Shown piece by piece: positions 42,895-51,217 of a DNA stretch of 64,000 bases. Under the pieces are notes generated by a model. It did no database searches and was not told the DNA's origin. It saw only the letters and a list, made by a program, of their open reading frames with translations. Both the position numbers and the translations under genes were made by a program. The stretch's first letter is position 1, and every line of letters begins with the position of its first letter. The stretch spans positions 1,612,001 through 1,676,000 of the forward strand of contig NZ_QXMH01000001.1 of the NCBI RefSeq assembly GCF_003568665.1, in the 5' to 3' direction. Source of the DNA: Chitinophaga alhagiae. GTDB lineage: Bacteria > Bacteroidota > Bacteroidia > Chitinophagales > Chitinophagaceae.

Positions 42895-45020
42895 TGAAAC
42901 GGGATTGGATAGAATGTAAATTAGAAGATATACTGGACACTACATCAGGTGGTACTCCCAACCGAAAACATGCACATTATTATAATGGAAATATTCCTTG
43001 GGTTAAATCTGGGGAACTAAAAAGTAATGTTATCATTTCAGCAGATGAGCATATTACTGGGGAGGCGATACAAAATTCAAGCGCTAAAGTATTTCCGAAA
43101 GGGACGATTTTAATTGCTCTATATGGGGCAACGATTGGAAGGATAGCTGTACTAGGTATCGATGCAGCCACAAATCAGGCAGTTTGTGGCATTTTTGAAA
43201 CCCCGTATGTTTATACAAAATTTACTTATCACCTGCTTCACAGCAAAAGACCTTTTTTACTTAAACAAGCTATTGGCGGAGCACAGCCAAATATAAGTCA
43301 AACTATTTTGAAAAGTTTGCATATCGCGCTTCCTCCACTTCCTGAACAACGTGCCATCGTAAAAAAAATAGAACAATTATTCTCAGCATTAGATGCAGGT
43401 ATTGCAGATCTGAAAAAGGCTCAGGAACAGTTGGAAGTATACCGGCAGGCCGTGTTGAAAAAGGCGTTTGAGGGAAAACTAACAAGAAAATGGAGGAAAG
43501 ACAAGGGATTGACTCCAGCTTTTGAATTCCTGAAAGATATTTCAAAAAAACGCATGAGTAGCGGCTATAAAAAAGGCTCAATATACCATAACAAATTGTC
43601 GCACGACTTCAAGTTCAGTGTTGATCCAAATATTTCAACTTGGGCCCGCGGCACGCTCGACAAACTAGTGTACATAGCCGCACGAATAGGGTGGAGAGGT
43701 CTTAAAAAAGATGAATATCAGAAAGAAGGTCCACTTTTCTTAAGTGTACATTCTTTAAATCATGGAAAATACGTTGATTACAATGAGGCATTTCATATAT
43801 CCATTGAGAGATATCAAGAAAGCCCGGAAATTCAATTAGAAGAGGGGGATGTTTTACTTTGCAAGGACGGTGCAGGTATCGGAAAATTAGGCATTGTTAA
43901 GAATTTGCCGAATAAAGCCACTGTAAATTCCTCCGTTTTAGTAATTAGGGGTATGGAAATTTTGAATCAAGACTTTCTATATTATTTATTTCTTGGCCCT
44001 GATTTGCAGAAAATAGTTTCTGAAAGGATCACCGGCAGCGCAACTCCCCATCTATTCCAAAATGATATCAGACAGTTCGAGTTGTCAATCCCTCCACCTG
44101 AAGAACAGCTACAGATTGTCAAGGAAATAGAAGCCCGGTTATCCATTTGCGATACACTTGAGCAACAAATAAATGCCAGCCTGCAAGAATCAGAAGCCTT
44201 GCGACAAAGCATTCTAAAAAAAGCATTTGCCGGAGAATTGCTTACCCGAGCGGAAATAGCGGCCTGCAAAAAAGAGCCGGATTATGAACCAGCTTCGGCG
44301 CTACTCGAAAGAATTAAAGAAGAAAAGGGAAATGTTAAGACCATAAATAAGAAAATAACTTCCTCGCAAGAAATAAAACCTGTAATCGTTAAGGCGCCCA
44401 AAATTTCCTCCGATATTCACGCAGGGCTTATTGCTAAGATTATAAAACTGCATGAAACAAATCCGGATCATAGGGATAAACTAAGTCATATAAAATGCGA
44501 GAAGATTGCCCATTTAGTAGAGTACCATGCGCAGGTTCCGCTAGGCCGTCAACCTGTAAAAGATGCCGCTGGGCCGGATGATTATCCACATCTGAAGAAG
44601 GTGGAAAGCCGCGCCATCAAAGCCGGTTTTTTCAAGATTAAGAAAAACAATATTGGTTATACATATTTATCGGGGAATCAAATTGATAGTGTAATTCATA
44701 AATTTGAAAACTCCCTCTCTATTGACCAAAATGATAAGGTGAATGCACTGCTTCAAGTATTCCTGCAATTTGACCTGGAACAGGCAGAAATTGCGGCAAC
44801 TACGTATGCAGGATGGAATAACCTGATCATATTGGGGAATAGTAATCCTTCCGATGAAGAAATAGTTACCGAATCCAGGGAGAACTGGTCTGCCCGTAAA
44901 TTGAAAATCTCGCGAGAGCGTTTTTTCAATGCTATTAATTGGCTAAGGAAAAAAGAAGTCAATTTAATTCCCACTGGTTACGGGCTACTTGTACCATCAC
45001 CTTTAAAAAAGAAGAAATGA
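42891..45020 (+). CDS. hsdS: Type I restriction system specificity subunit with unusual C-terminal extension
   Basis: DNA-specificity subunit. Two target-recognition domains with the usual conserved helices: TRD1 (about 5-150, WIECKLEDILDTTSGGTPNRK ... ISQTILKSLHIALPPLPEQRAIVKKIEQLFSALDA) and TRD2 (about 250-410, ending FQNDIRQFELSIPPPEEQLQIVKEIEARLSICDTLEQQINASLQ). After the expected end (LRQSILKKAFAGELL, about 450) there are some 250 more residues: a charged linker and an alpha/beta domain (DIHAGLIAKIIKLHETNPDHRDKLSHIKCEKIAHLVEYHAQVPLGRQPVKDAAGPDDYPHLKKVESRAIKAG...). Total 709 residues against the usual 380-460. Starts overlapping hsdR (ATGATG) and ends overlapping hsdM (ATGA). Confidence 0.9.
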   Translation: MMKRDWIECKLEDILDTTSGGTPNRKHAHYYNGNIPWVKSGELKSNVIISADEHITGEAIQNSSAKVFPKGTILIALYGATIGRIAVLGIDAATNQAVCGIFETPYVYTKFTYHLLHSKRPFLLKQAIGGAQPNISQTILKSLHIALPPLPEQRAIVKKIEQLFSALDAGIADLKKAQEQLEVYRQAVLKKAFEGKLTRKWRKDKGLTPAFEFLKDISKKRMSSGYKKGSIYHNKLSHDFKFSVDPNISTWARGTLDKLVYIAARIGWRGLKKDEYQKEGPLFLSVHSLNHGKYVDYNEAFHISIERYQESPEIQLEEGDVLLCKDGAGIGKLGIVKNLPNKATVNSSVLVIRGMEILNQDFLYYLFLGPDLQKIVSERITGSATPHLFQNDIRQFELSIPPPEEQLQIVKEIEARLSICDTLEQQINASLQESEALRQSILKKAFAGELLTRAEIAACKKEPDYEPASALLERIKEEKGNVKTINKKITSSQEIKPVIVKAPKISSDIHAGLIAKIIKLHETNPDHRDKLSHIKCEKIAHLVEYHAQVPLGRQPVKDAAGPDDYPHLKKVESRAIKAGFFKIKKNNIGYTYLSGNQIDSVIHKFENSLSIDQNDKVNALLQVFLQFDLEQAEIAATTYAGWNNLIILGNSNPSDEEIVTESRENWSARKLKISRERFFNAINWLRKKEVNLIPTGYGLLVPSPLKKKK

Positions 45021-46543
45021 CAGACGCAACAATAATATCAAAAATATGGAACCTGGCCAATGTAATGCGTGATGATGGAGTAGGTTATGGTGATTACCTT
45101 GAGCAGATCACTTACCTGTTGTTTTTAAAAATGATAGATGAGCTTAACAAACCACCCTACAGTAAAAAACTCCACCTGCCCAGGTTGAAGGATGTTGCTG
45201 GAAAAGAAATACCGAAAGGGGAAGTGTGCAACTGGCAGAATCTTACTAATAAAAATGGGGCAGAGCTTGAAGCATTTTATACTCAGTTATTACGTACTCT
45301 TTCCACTGAAAAGGGAATGCTGGGCCAAATTTATGTTAAGAGCCAGAATAAAATCCAAGATCCGGCTAAATTACAGCGTGTTATCAGCATGATAGAGAAA
45401 GAGAATTGGATGTTGCTTGGTGCCGATGTTAAGGGTCGGATTTATGAAGGGCTGTTGGAGAAGAATGCGGAAGACGTAAAATCTGGTGCAGGGCAATACT
45501 TTACCCCACGAGCGCTAATAAAAACAATGGTGAAATGTATTCAGCCCAAGCCGTTAAGGACAATTGCTGATCCTTCCTGCGGATCGGGTGGTTTTTTTTT
45601 AGCAGCTTACGACTGGATCACGGAAAACAACAAGTTAGATAAAGACGAGAAGGAATTTCTAAAGAATCAAACGTTTCATGGCAATGAGATCGTTGCAAGT
45701 ACACGACGTATGTGCTTGATGAACTTGTATCTGCATGGTATTGGGGAGATTGACAAGGAGCCTCTAATTGATTCAGGAGATGCATTGATATCGGAACCTA
45801 AACAAACTTACCACTATGTGTTGGCCAATCCACCATTTGGAAAGAAAAGCAGCATCACGATAACCAACGAAGAAGGCGAACTGGAACAAGAAGACCTGAG
45901 CTATAATCGTCAGGACTTTTGGGAGACCACCAGCAACAAGCAACTAAATTTCCTACAGCATATCAAAACGCTTTTGAGTATAGATGGTGAAGCGGCGGTA
46001 GTGTTGCCAGACAATGTTTTGTTCGAGGGTGGCGCAGGTGAGGAAATACGAAAGCAATTACTTAAGACTACTGAGCTGCATACCATTCTACGTTTACCTA
46101 CGGGAATATTTTATGCCCAGGGCGTAAAGGCCAATGTATTGTTCTTCAAAAATAAGCGGGGAGGAAAAGAGAACGCTACCAAAGAGCTTTGGATTTACGA
46201 TTATCGGACCAATGTACACCACACCTTAAAGAAGAAGCCATTAACAGAAGCCGATCTCGATGATTTTGTTAAATGCTACAATGCATCCAATATTTATAAA
46301 CGTAAAGAAACCTGGAGCGATTCTAATTCTGACGGGAGATGGCGTAAATTCAGCTATGATGATATTTTAGCTCGAGATAAAACCAGTTTGGATATTTTCT
46401 GGATTAAGGATAAAAGCCTAACCGATTTGGACAACCTTCCTGATCCTGATGTGCTGGCATTAGAAATAATTGACAACATTGAATCAGGGCTCGGAAACTT
46501 CCGACAGTTACTAGATGATTTAAAGGACATGGAGGCGAATTGA
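45017..46543 (+). CDS. hsdM: Type I restriction system DNA methyltransferase subunit
   Basis: N6-adenine methyltransferase of 508 residues. Helical N-terminal domain (IWNLANVMRDDGVGYGDYLEQITYLLFLKMIDEL), SAM-binding motif I ADPSCGSGGFFLAAYDWI, FTPRALIKTMV ahead of it, and catalytic motif IV VLANPPFGKKS (NPPF). The ATG at 45017 overlaps the hsdS stop; longer readings into hsdS are not needed. The gene order R-S-M differs from the common R-M-S or M-S-R. Confidence 0.95.
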   Translation: MTDATIISKIWNLANVMRDDGVGYGDYLEQITYLLFLKMIDELNKPPYSKKLHLPRLKDVAGKEIPKGEVCNWQNLTNKNGAELEAFYTQLLRTLSTEKGMLGQIYVKSQNKIQDPAKLQRVISMIEKENWMLLGADVKGRIYEGLLEKNAEDVKSGAGQYFTPRALIKTMVKCIQPKPLRTIADPSCGSGGFFLAAYDWITENNKLDKDEKEFLKNQTFHGNEIVASTRRMCLMNLYLHGIGEIDKEPLIDSGDALISEPKQTYHYVLANPPFGKKSSITITNEEGELEQEDLSYNRQDFWETTSNKQLNFLQHIKTLLSIDGEAAVVLPDNVLFEGGAGEEIRKQLLKTTELHTILRLPTGIFYAQGVKANVLFFKNKRGGKENATKELWIYDYRTNVHHTLKKKPLTEADLDDFVKCYNASNIYKRKETWSDSNSDGRWRKFSYDDILARDKTSLDIFWIKDKSLTDLDNLPDPDVLALEIIDNIESGLGNFRQLLDDLKDMEAN

Positions 46544-46677
46544 AGTAATTGATGACAAAAACGGAAGAAAACTGGACAATAATTATTTTGAAGAATAGTA
46601 TCATTAATTTAGATTGTAACCATACTAATGCATCCATTCAATTTTGGATATGGTAATACTAAACACGATACATATAG

Positions 46678-47931
46678 ATGATCGCTAATAAAATAACTAT
46701 TGAGTTTAACAAAATAAAAGAGAGCATAACTGATGTCTACATCGCCGTGGGTATGGTGACAGATAATAAATTTGATTTTTTCATGCGTAATGTTTCACCA
46801 AAAGCAAATATTGCGCTAATTACAGGAATACATTTGCCTACGCCCCCAAAGGTTTTACAGAAACTGAAGGAAAGTAACTTTGTCCGGGCTAAAGCCTACA
46901 CAAGGAAATTTTTCCACCCTAAACTATACTTATTTAAAACTAATAATGATTGGATAGCTTTTGTGGGCTCAGGTAACTTTACTAACGGGGGATGGCATGA
47001 GAACGAAGAACTATTTATTAAAATTACTGATCAAATAATCTGTCAAAAATTAAAGGAGAAATTCGATTCTTGGTTTGATGAAGCTGTTGATATTACTAAT
47101 AAATTTTTGGAAGTCTATTCCCAAATCTACTTCGCAAATTTGCCAAAACAGAAAGAGCTGCAATCAAACACTAAGCAGTTACTGGATCTATTAAATAATA
47201 CGTTTAACATCAACAATATTGATTTTTCGGGTCAGCTTTTCATCAAGAGTGATCATCAAGCTTTTGAGCCAGGAAAAACTCACCTTGAAACAGTGGAAAT
47301 TTTAGGTGAAAGAAGTGAGGTCCGCCGAAAACTATTTGAATTGAATGATCTATTAGTTGCTGCATTTCCACGCGAATGGTCAATATATCCACATTATGAA
47401 AATGAACATATAGTTGCGCATATTGAAAATCACTTTCATCATGACTTTAATGTGAAAGCTTTATGGATTGCATATGGACGAAATAGGCAAGAATTAAAAG
47501 AATATGGGGATTGGGCCACTCCACTGCTTTTTATGCGTATGCAAGTAATTGTACGCTACAATGAAATTGGAATTTGGTTGATGCCAGGCAAACAAGGAGC
47601 TGGACAAATTGATCGCGAAAATTTCGCGCTTCGAATGAGAGAAATTCAATTCAGATCAACCTTTTTTAACCTAATCAAACAATTAGGCGACTCTTTCTGG
47701 ATTGAAATCGCAGGAGATACTAAACCAGTGTTGGATTTTGAAACCCCAGAGGCTTTATGGGAATTCACTACCCATGATAATTGGCGTAATTACTATTTTA
47801 CTATTGGGAAGAATTTCAAATTAGGCACAGCAGAACTGAGCAAAACTAATATTGTAGAAACAATTTTAGATGTCTTTGGAAGATTTATTCCAATTTACAA
47901 TTTGATTAAAGATAATAGCCTGAATAAATAA
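46678..47931 (+). CDS. Phospholipase D-superfamily protein, probable nuclease or defence accessory
   Basis: A 417-residue protein with one HKD motif: FFHPKLYLFKTNNDWIAFVGSGNFTNGGWHENEE (about 79-112). The H-x-K-x4-D pattern here reads H-P-K-L-Y-L-F-K-T-N-N-D, followed by the typical GSGNFT. PLD-like nucleases with one motif act as dimers. The remainder (about 170-417) is not recognised. Codons are A+T-rich, unlike the mobilisation genes. It starts 134 bases after hsdM on the same strand, as accessory genes of restriction systems do. No membrane helix or signal peptide. Confidence 0.75.
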   Translation: MIANKITIEFNKIKESITDVYIAVGMVTDNKFDFFMRNVSPKANIALITGIHLPTPPKVLQKLKESNFVRAKAYTRKFFHPKLYLFKTNNDWIAFVGSGNFTNGGWHENEELFIKITDQIICQKLKEKFDSWFDEAVDITNKFLEVYSQIYFANLPKQKELQSNTKQLLDLLNNTFNINNIDFSGQLFIKSDHQAFEPGKTHLETVEILGERSEVRRKLFELNDLLVAAFPREWSIYPHYENEHIVAHIENHFHHDFNVKALWIAYGRNRQELKEYGDWATPLLFMRMQVIVRYNEIGIWLMPGKQGAGQIDRENFALRMREIQFRSTFFNLIKQLGDSFWIEIAGDTKPVLDFETPEALWEFTTHDNWRNYYFTIGKNFKLGTAELSKTNIVETILDVFGRFIPIYNLIKDNSLNK

Positions 47932-47952
47932 CAGTAAATAGGTACACGTCAT

Positions 47953-48951
47953 CTATTTTGGTTCTATAAGTAGCCAGTTTATTAAACAGATTCGACTCAA
48001 TTGCATGACCTCTATATGTAGCTGCCACTGTTCATTTTTTACTTGATCGTTAGACCAGTCAATTTCATTATCTCCTAAAAGAAGTAAACCTGTGTGGGCA
48101 ATTTTGGAGCGAAGTCCATAAATTTCAGTTATCTTCTTTTTAGTGGCTTCATTATCTATAGCGTACTTAAGAATATATTCCCTAAATTTTTTCATTACAG
48201 AATAATTAGAATTGCCACAGCTTTCGCAATTCACAGGTTTAACATCTTTATATTCATAGCTCACCATCGTTTCAATGCTAGATATAAAGGAAACGTATGA
48301 AATACTCTTCATAGATAGCCGTAGGTCTAGGCCATTGCTTATAAGAGTAGAAGCGGAATTTATAGTTTTCCTAGAAAGAGCATTAAGGAGATAGTAGTTA
48401 TGAAGAGCAGTATCAATATGCTCCGGAAAAATTACTTCATTGCTCCCTGATAAATCTAAGTCGATGTAATAGTCCGGCTGTTTTATCCTTTTTATTTCAT
48501 TGTGCTGTTGTGGTGAGAAACTCACAATGCTATTTTCTTGCCTAATCTCTGGATACCAATACGCCTGTAACCCTGGTTCACACTTACTTTTATTATATTC
48601 CTCTGGCGGTATGTCGTCCGGTAATGCAATAAACCATTTAATATCTGGAGTGGGATAATAAAATCGATAATTTGTTAAAGCGGATAATAATGATAGAAGT
48701 TCTTTCTGAGCATTTATTACTTCAGTAGACTGCCTCACATAGTCTTCTATTTCAGAAAGGTCGTCGGGAATTGGTGCATCGGGCTTGTGATCGATCCAGA
48801 ATTCCAGTATAAATGGGTATTGTTTTACCTTATCTGATTTTGGTGCGTTCTTTGATTCTAATGGATATAATTGGAAAATATCTTTAAATCGAAAAAATCC
48901 GGTTATAGGGTTACTACAAAAAACAATAACCTTGTAGAATTTTCTTTTCAT
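47953..48951 (-). CDS. HEPN-motif protein, possible RNase effector
   Basis: A 332-residue A+T-rich gene. Near the C-terminus YGLRSKIAHTG contains R-x4-H (Arg281, His286) within predicted helices (FVSFISSIETMV ... KKFREYILKYAIDNEATKKKITEIYGLRSKIAHTGLLLLGD), the pattern of HEPN RNases including the ApeA-like group. A Cx2C pair (CESCGNSNYS, 243-246) lies between the helices. The first 200 residues are not recognised. It is convergent with the PLD gene and is the last gene before the right end. HEPN proteins are frequent in abortive-infection and toxin-antitoxin systems; the role here is inference. Confidence 0.68.
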   Translation of the reverse strand: MKRKFYKVIVFCSNPITGFFRFKDIFQLYPLESKNAPKSDKVKQYPFILEFWIDHKPDAPIPDDLSEIEDYVRQSTEVINAQKELLSLLSALTNYRFYYPTPDIKWFIALPDDIPPEEYNKSKCEPGLQAYWYPEIRQENSIVSFSPQQHNEIKRIKQPDYYIDLDLSGSNEVIFPEHIDTALHNYYLLNALSRKTINSASTLISNGLDLRLSMKSISYVSFISSIETMVSYEYKDVKPVNCESCGNSNYSVMKKFREYILKYAIDNEATKKKITEIYGLRSKIAHTGLLLLGDNEIDWSNDQVKNEQWQLHIEVMQLSRICLINWLLIEPK

Positions 48952-49116
48952 TGGAAAATAATTACGATGCCCTTTGAATAACGTTTTAATTGGCGTTTCC
49001 CTATTGGCTCTAAAGCCTACACCGATACTATTCCTAGCCTATGGCTCGTTATCACAATGCGGCATTAATAATAATTCTGTAATTTACAATAGTAAGTCTC
49101 TACCTCACGACCACGC

Positions 49117-49137
49117 TGCTGGCAAATTGTTGGCAAA
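49117..49137. repeat. Right copy of the 21-bp arm-type repeat
   Basis: Identical to 29033-29053 and in the same orientation, 48 bases inside the right att repeat. Likely an integrase or excisionase binding site. Confidence 0.7.
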
Positions 49138-49167
49138 AAATAAAATAGGTCACCGAAGTGACCTATT
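49136..49167 (-). terminator. Element-borne terminator now serving the tRNA-Asn gene
   Basis: On the minus strand AATAGGTCAC (49158-49167) and GTGACCTATT (49144-49153) form a perfect 10-bp stem closed by a TTCG tetraloop and followed by a T-rich run (49135-49145). It lies 18 bases beyond the tRNA 3' end, inside the element, and so replaces the native terminator left at 28834-28860. Confidence 0.75.
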
Positions 49168-49184
49168 AAATGTTTGATAACCAA

Positions 49185-49227
49185 GCTCCCCCTGTTGGAC
49201 TTGAACCAACGACCCTCTGATTAACAG
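49185..49227. repeat. Right attachment repeat, inside the intact tRNA-Asn gene
   Basis: 43 bases identical to 28863-28905. Together with the unique 5' part (49228-49259) it keeps the tRNA gene complete, as is usual for tRNA-targeting integrative elements. Confidence 0.9.
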
Positions 49228-49259
49228 TCAGATGCTCTAACCAACTGAGCTAAGGAGGA
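49186..49259 (-). tRNA. tRNA-Asn (anticodon GTT)
   Basis: A 74-base cloverleaf on the minus strand: acceptor TCCTCCT/AGGGGGA with one T-G pair, D arm GCTC-AGTTGGTTA-GAGC, anticodon stem TCTGA/TCAGA with loop CTGTTAA (anticodon GTT), T arm GTTGG-TTCAAGT-CCAAC, discriminator G. CCA is not encoded. It is the insertion target of the mobile element; a Bacteroidota-type promoter lies upstream at 49304-49333. Confidence 0.96.
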
Positions 49260-49303
49260 ATTTTCCCTTTTACCAATTGAATCTCAATCGCAAATTGGGA
49301 TTG

Positions 49304-49333
49304 CAAAAATAGACAAATTTTTATTTCTGCAAA
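49304..49333 (-). promoter_or_regulatory. Promoter of tRNA-Asn
   Basis: On the minus strand TTTG (49330-49333) and TATTTTTG (49304-49311, perfect TAnnTTTG) are 18 bases apart, 45 bases upstream of the tRNA 5' end. Confidence 0.55.
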
Positions 49334-49396
49334 ATCTAATTCATCTTTTTTTCTAAACAGCCCTATTTCTGATATCTTTATACAGCCAGTGATATT

Positions 49397-50998
49397 ATGA
49401 AATGGATTCTGCTTAGCCTATTTTTTACCCTTGCTTCCACGGGAACGGGAGTGCAGGCCAGTAACCGTACGGACAGCCTCCTCCGCGAACTCAACCTCAC
49501 CATTGCCAAAACCGGCGAATTTGATGCCGCCAAAAAAGCCTCCCTCCAGCAACTGAAAAACGCTTATTCCCGCGCCCAGGCGCCGCAGCAAGAATACGAT
49601 GCCTGCCTCCTCCTCTGCGAAGCATATAAAGCCTACAACTATGATTCCGCCTTTTCTTACGCCCAACAGCTGCAGAAAATAGCGGAAAAACTGCAGGACC
49701 CGCAACGCCTTCTCTACGCCAGAATAAAGCTGGGCTTCATTCTCCTCTCTTCAGGCATGTTCCGGGAAACGGGCGAGCTGATGGATACCCTGCGTACCCG
49801 CCACCTGCCGGATTCCATGCGGGCGGAGTTTTTTGTGCTGATGCGCCGCTATTATTACGACCTGGCAGACTATGTAAACGATCAACATTATTCTCCCCAC
49901 TACCTCCGCGAAGCGGCCCGGTATACGGATTCTGCCGTGGCCCTCTATCCGGAAAACCACTTCCAGCGCCTCAGCTGCCTGGGGTACAAGTTCTTTAAAC
50001 AGGGCAACCTGGACAGCGCGCTGCATTACCTCAACCGCACCATTGCCCTCCCCGGCCTCAGCTTTCACGAGCAGGCCATGATCAATGCCAACCTCGGCAA
50101 CATATATGTTATCAAAAAAGAATACGATAAGGCGGTTGAACTGCTGGCCGGCTCCGCCATGGCTGATGCAAAAGGCTCCATCAAAGAGACCACGGCCGCT
50201 TTTAACCTGGCCTCCCTGCTCTTCCAGACGGGCGATATCAAAAACGCCTCCCGCTACATTGAGCGGGCTATTGCGGATGCCACCTTTTACGGCGCCCGCC
50301 AGCGCAAGGTGCAGGTAAGCGCCATTCTTCCCATCATTGAAGGGGAACGCTTCAGCGCGGTGGAAAGCCAGAAAAACCGCCTGTTCGTTTACCTCGGCAT
50401 CGCCACCTTTCTGCTGGCGGCCTCCATTGTGCTGTCTTACATCATCCTTAAACAGGTCAGAAAACTCAAAACCGCGCAGAACATCATTACCCGCGCTCAT
50501 CACCGCCAACGGGAAATCAACGATAAACTGCTGGAATCCAACAAGATAAAAGAAGAATACATCGGCTACTGCTTTCACATCGCATCGGCCTACATTGAGA
50601 AGATCGAAAAGCTCAAAAACCAGGTAGACGGCAAGCTGAACGACCATAAGCCGGCGGAGATCCGCTTTATTGTCAATAACATCAATATCAAACAGGAAAG
50701 GGAAGAGCTGTTCCGGAACTTTGACCGCATCTTCCTGAAGATATTCCCCAACTTTGTAGCGGAGTTCAATTCCTTCTTCCGGGAAGAGGACCAGGTCAGG
50801 CTGAAAGACAATGAGCTGCTGAATACCGATCTCCGCATCTACGCCCTCTTCCGCATCGGCATCAGCGAAAACGAAAAAATTGCCCGCATCCTGGAATATT
50901 CCGTCAACACCATTTACGCCTATAAAACCAAGATCCGGAACAAATCCATCGTTCCCAACGATGAATTTGAAAACAGGATCATGCAGATCAAGATATAA
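49397..50998 (+). CDS. SusR-like TPR/transmembrane transcriptional regulator (DUF6377 type)
   Basis: A 533-residue regulator that spans the inner membrane. Signal peptide ([21 protein letters not shown]), periplasmic TPR domain (about 30-310, e.g. [44 protein letters not shown]), one membrane helix ([26 protein letters not shown], about 327-352), coiled coil and a C-terminal domain with a LuxR-like HTH ([41 protein letters not shown]). This architecture is that of SusR, the maltose-sensing activator of starch utilisation in Bacteroides. It is placed directly before SusC/SusD and a GH31 alpha-glucosidase, so regulation of that operon by an alpha-glucan sugar is a good inference. Confidence 0.85.
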   Translation: MKWILLSLFFTLASTGTGVQASNRTDSLLRELNLTIAKTGEFDAAKKASLQQLKNAYSRAQAPQQEYDACLLLCEAYKAYNYDSAFSYAQQLQKIAEKLQDPQRLLYARIKLGFILLSSGMFRETGELMDTLRTRHLPDSMRAEFFVLMRRYYYDLADYVNDQHYSPHYLREAARYTDSAVALYPENHFQRLSCLGYKFFKQGNLDSALHYLNRTIALPGLSFHEQAMINANLGNIYVIKKEYDKAVELLAGSAMADAKGSIKETTAAFNLASLLFQTGDIKNASRYIERAIADATFYGARQRKVQVSAILPIIEGERFSAVESQKNRLFVYLGIATFLLAASIVLSYIILKQVRKLKTAQNIITRAHHRQREINDKLLESNKIKEEYIGYCFHIASAYIEKIEKLKNQVDGKLNDHKPAEIRFIVNNINIKQEREELFRNFDRIFLKIFPNFVAEFNSFFREEDQVRLKDNELLNTDLRIYALFRIGISENEKIARILEYSVNTIYAYKTKIRNKSIVPNDEFENRIMQIKI

Positions 50999-51111
50999 AT
51001 TTACCTATATTAAGGAAATTTATATTTATTTACAACTGACTGATAAACAAACTACTGCATCGCCATAACCCCGCATTTCCCCCTTTAATTTCTATACTCC
51101 GGCTATACTAA

Positions 51112-51143
51112 TTGGCAACGGTTGCAAGACCCGTTTACTTTGG
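51112..51143 (+). promoter_or_regulatory. Promoter and palindromic site ahead of susC-susD-GH31
   Basis: TTGG (51112-51115) and TACTTTGG (51136-51143) are spaced like a -33/-7 pair. Between them lies GCAAC-G-GTTGC (51115-51125), a perfect 5-bp palindrome that could be the activator or repressor site. The -7 box deviates from consensus by one base. Confidence 0.35.
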
Positions 51144-51217
51144 ATAATTCAACCAAAAACTGATTCCGCGTACAGTGATGTACTTATCCAAAACCTAAAT
51201 CTCAAAATCACTACGTT

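Larger units (their letters stand above)
28863..49227. mobile_element. tRNA-Asn-integrated mobilisable element (IME-like), about 20.4 kb
   Basis: Bounded by 43-bp direct repeats identical to the 3' part of tRNA-Asn (28863-28905 and 49185-49227). It carries an integrase next to the left end, mobilisation genes with a candidate oriT, and cargo: HipBST-like toxin-antitoxin, sigma factor plus Cas12f-like operon, type I restriction system, PLD and HEPN proteins. No type IV secretion (tra) genes are seen, so transfer would need a helper. Base composition drops in the right part (hsdS to the HEPN gene are clearly A+T-richer than the flanks), consistent with acquisition in modules. A 21-bp repeat inside each end supports the boundaries. 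Confidence 0.88.

Noticed and set aside
48974-49177. A 67-codon plus-strand reading frame at the right end of the element
   Set aside because: It runs over the arm repeat and terminator and shows no protein features.
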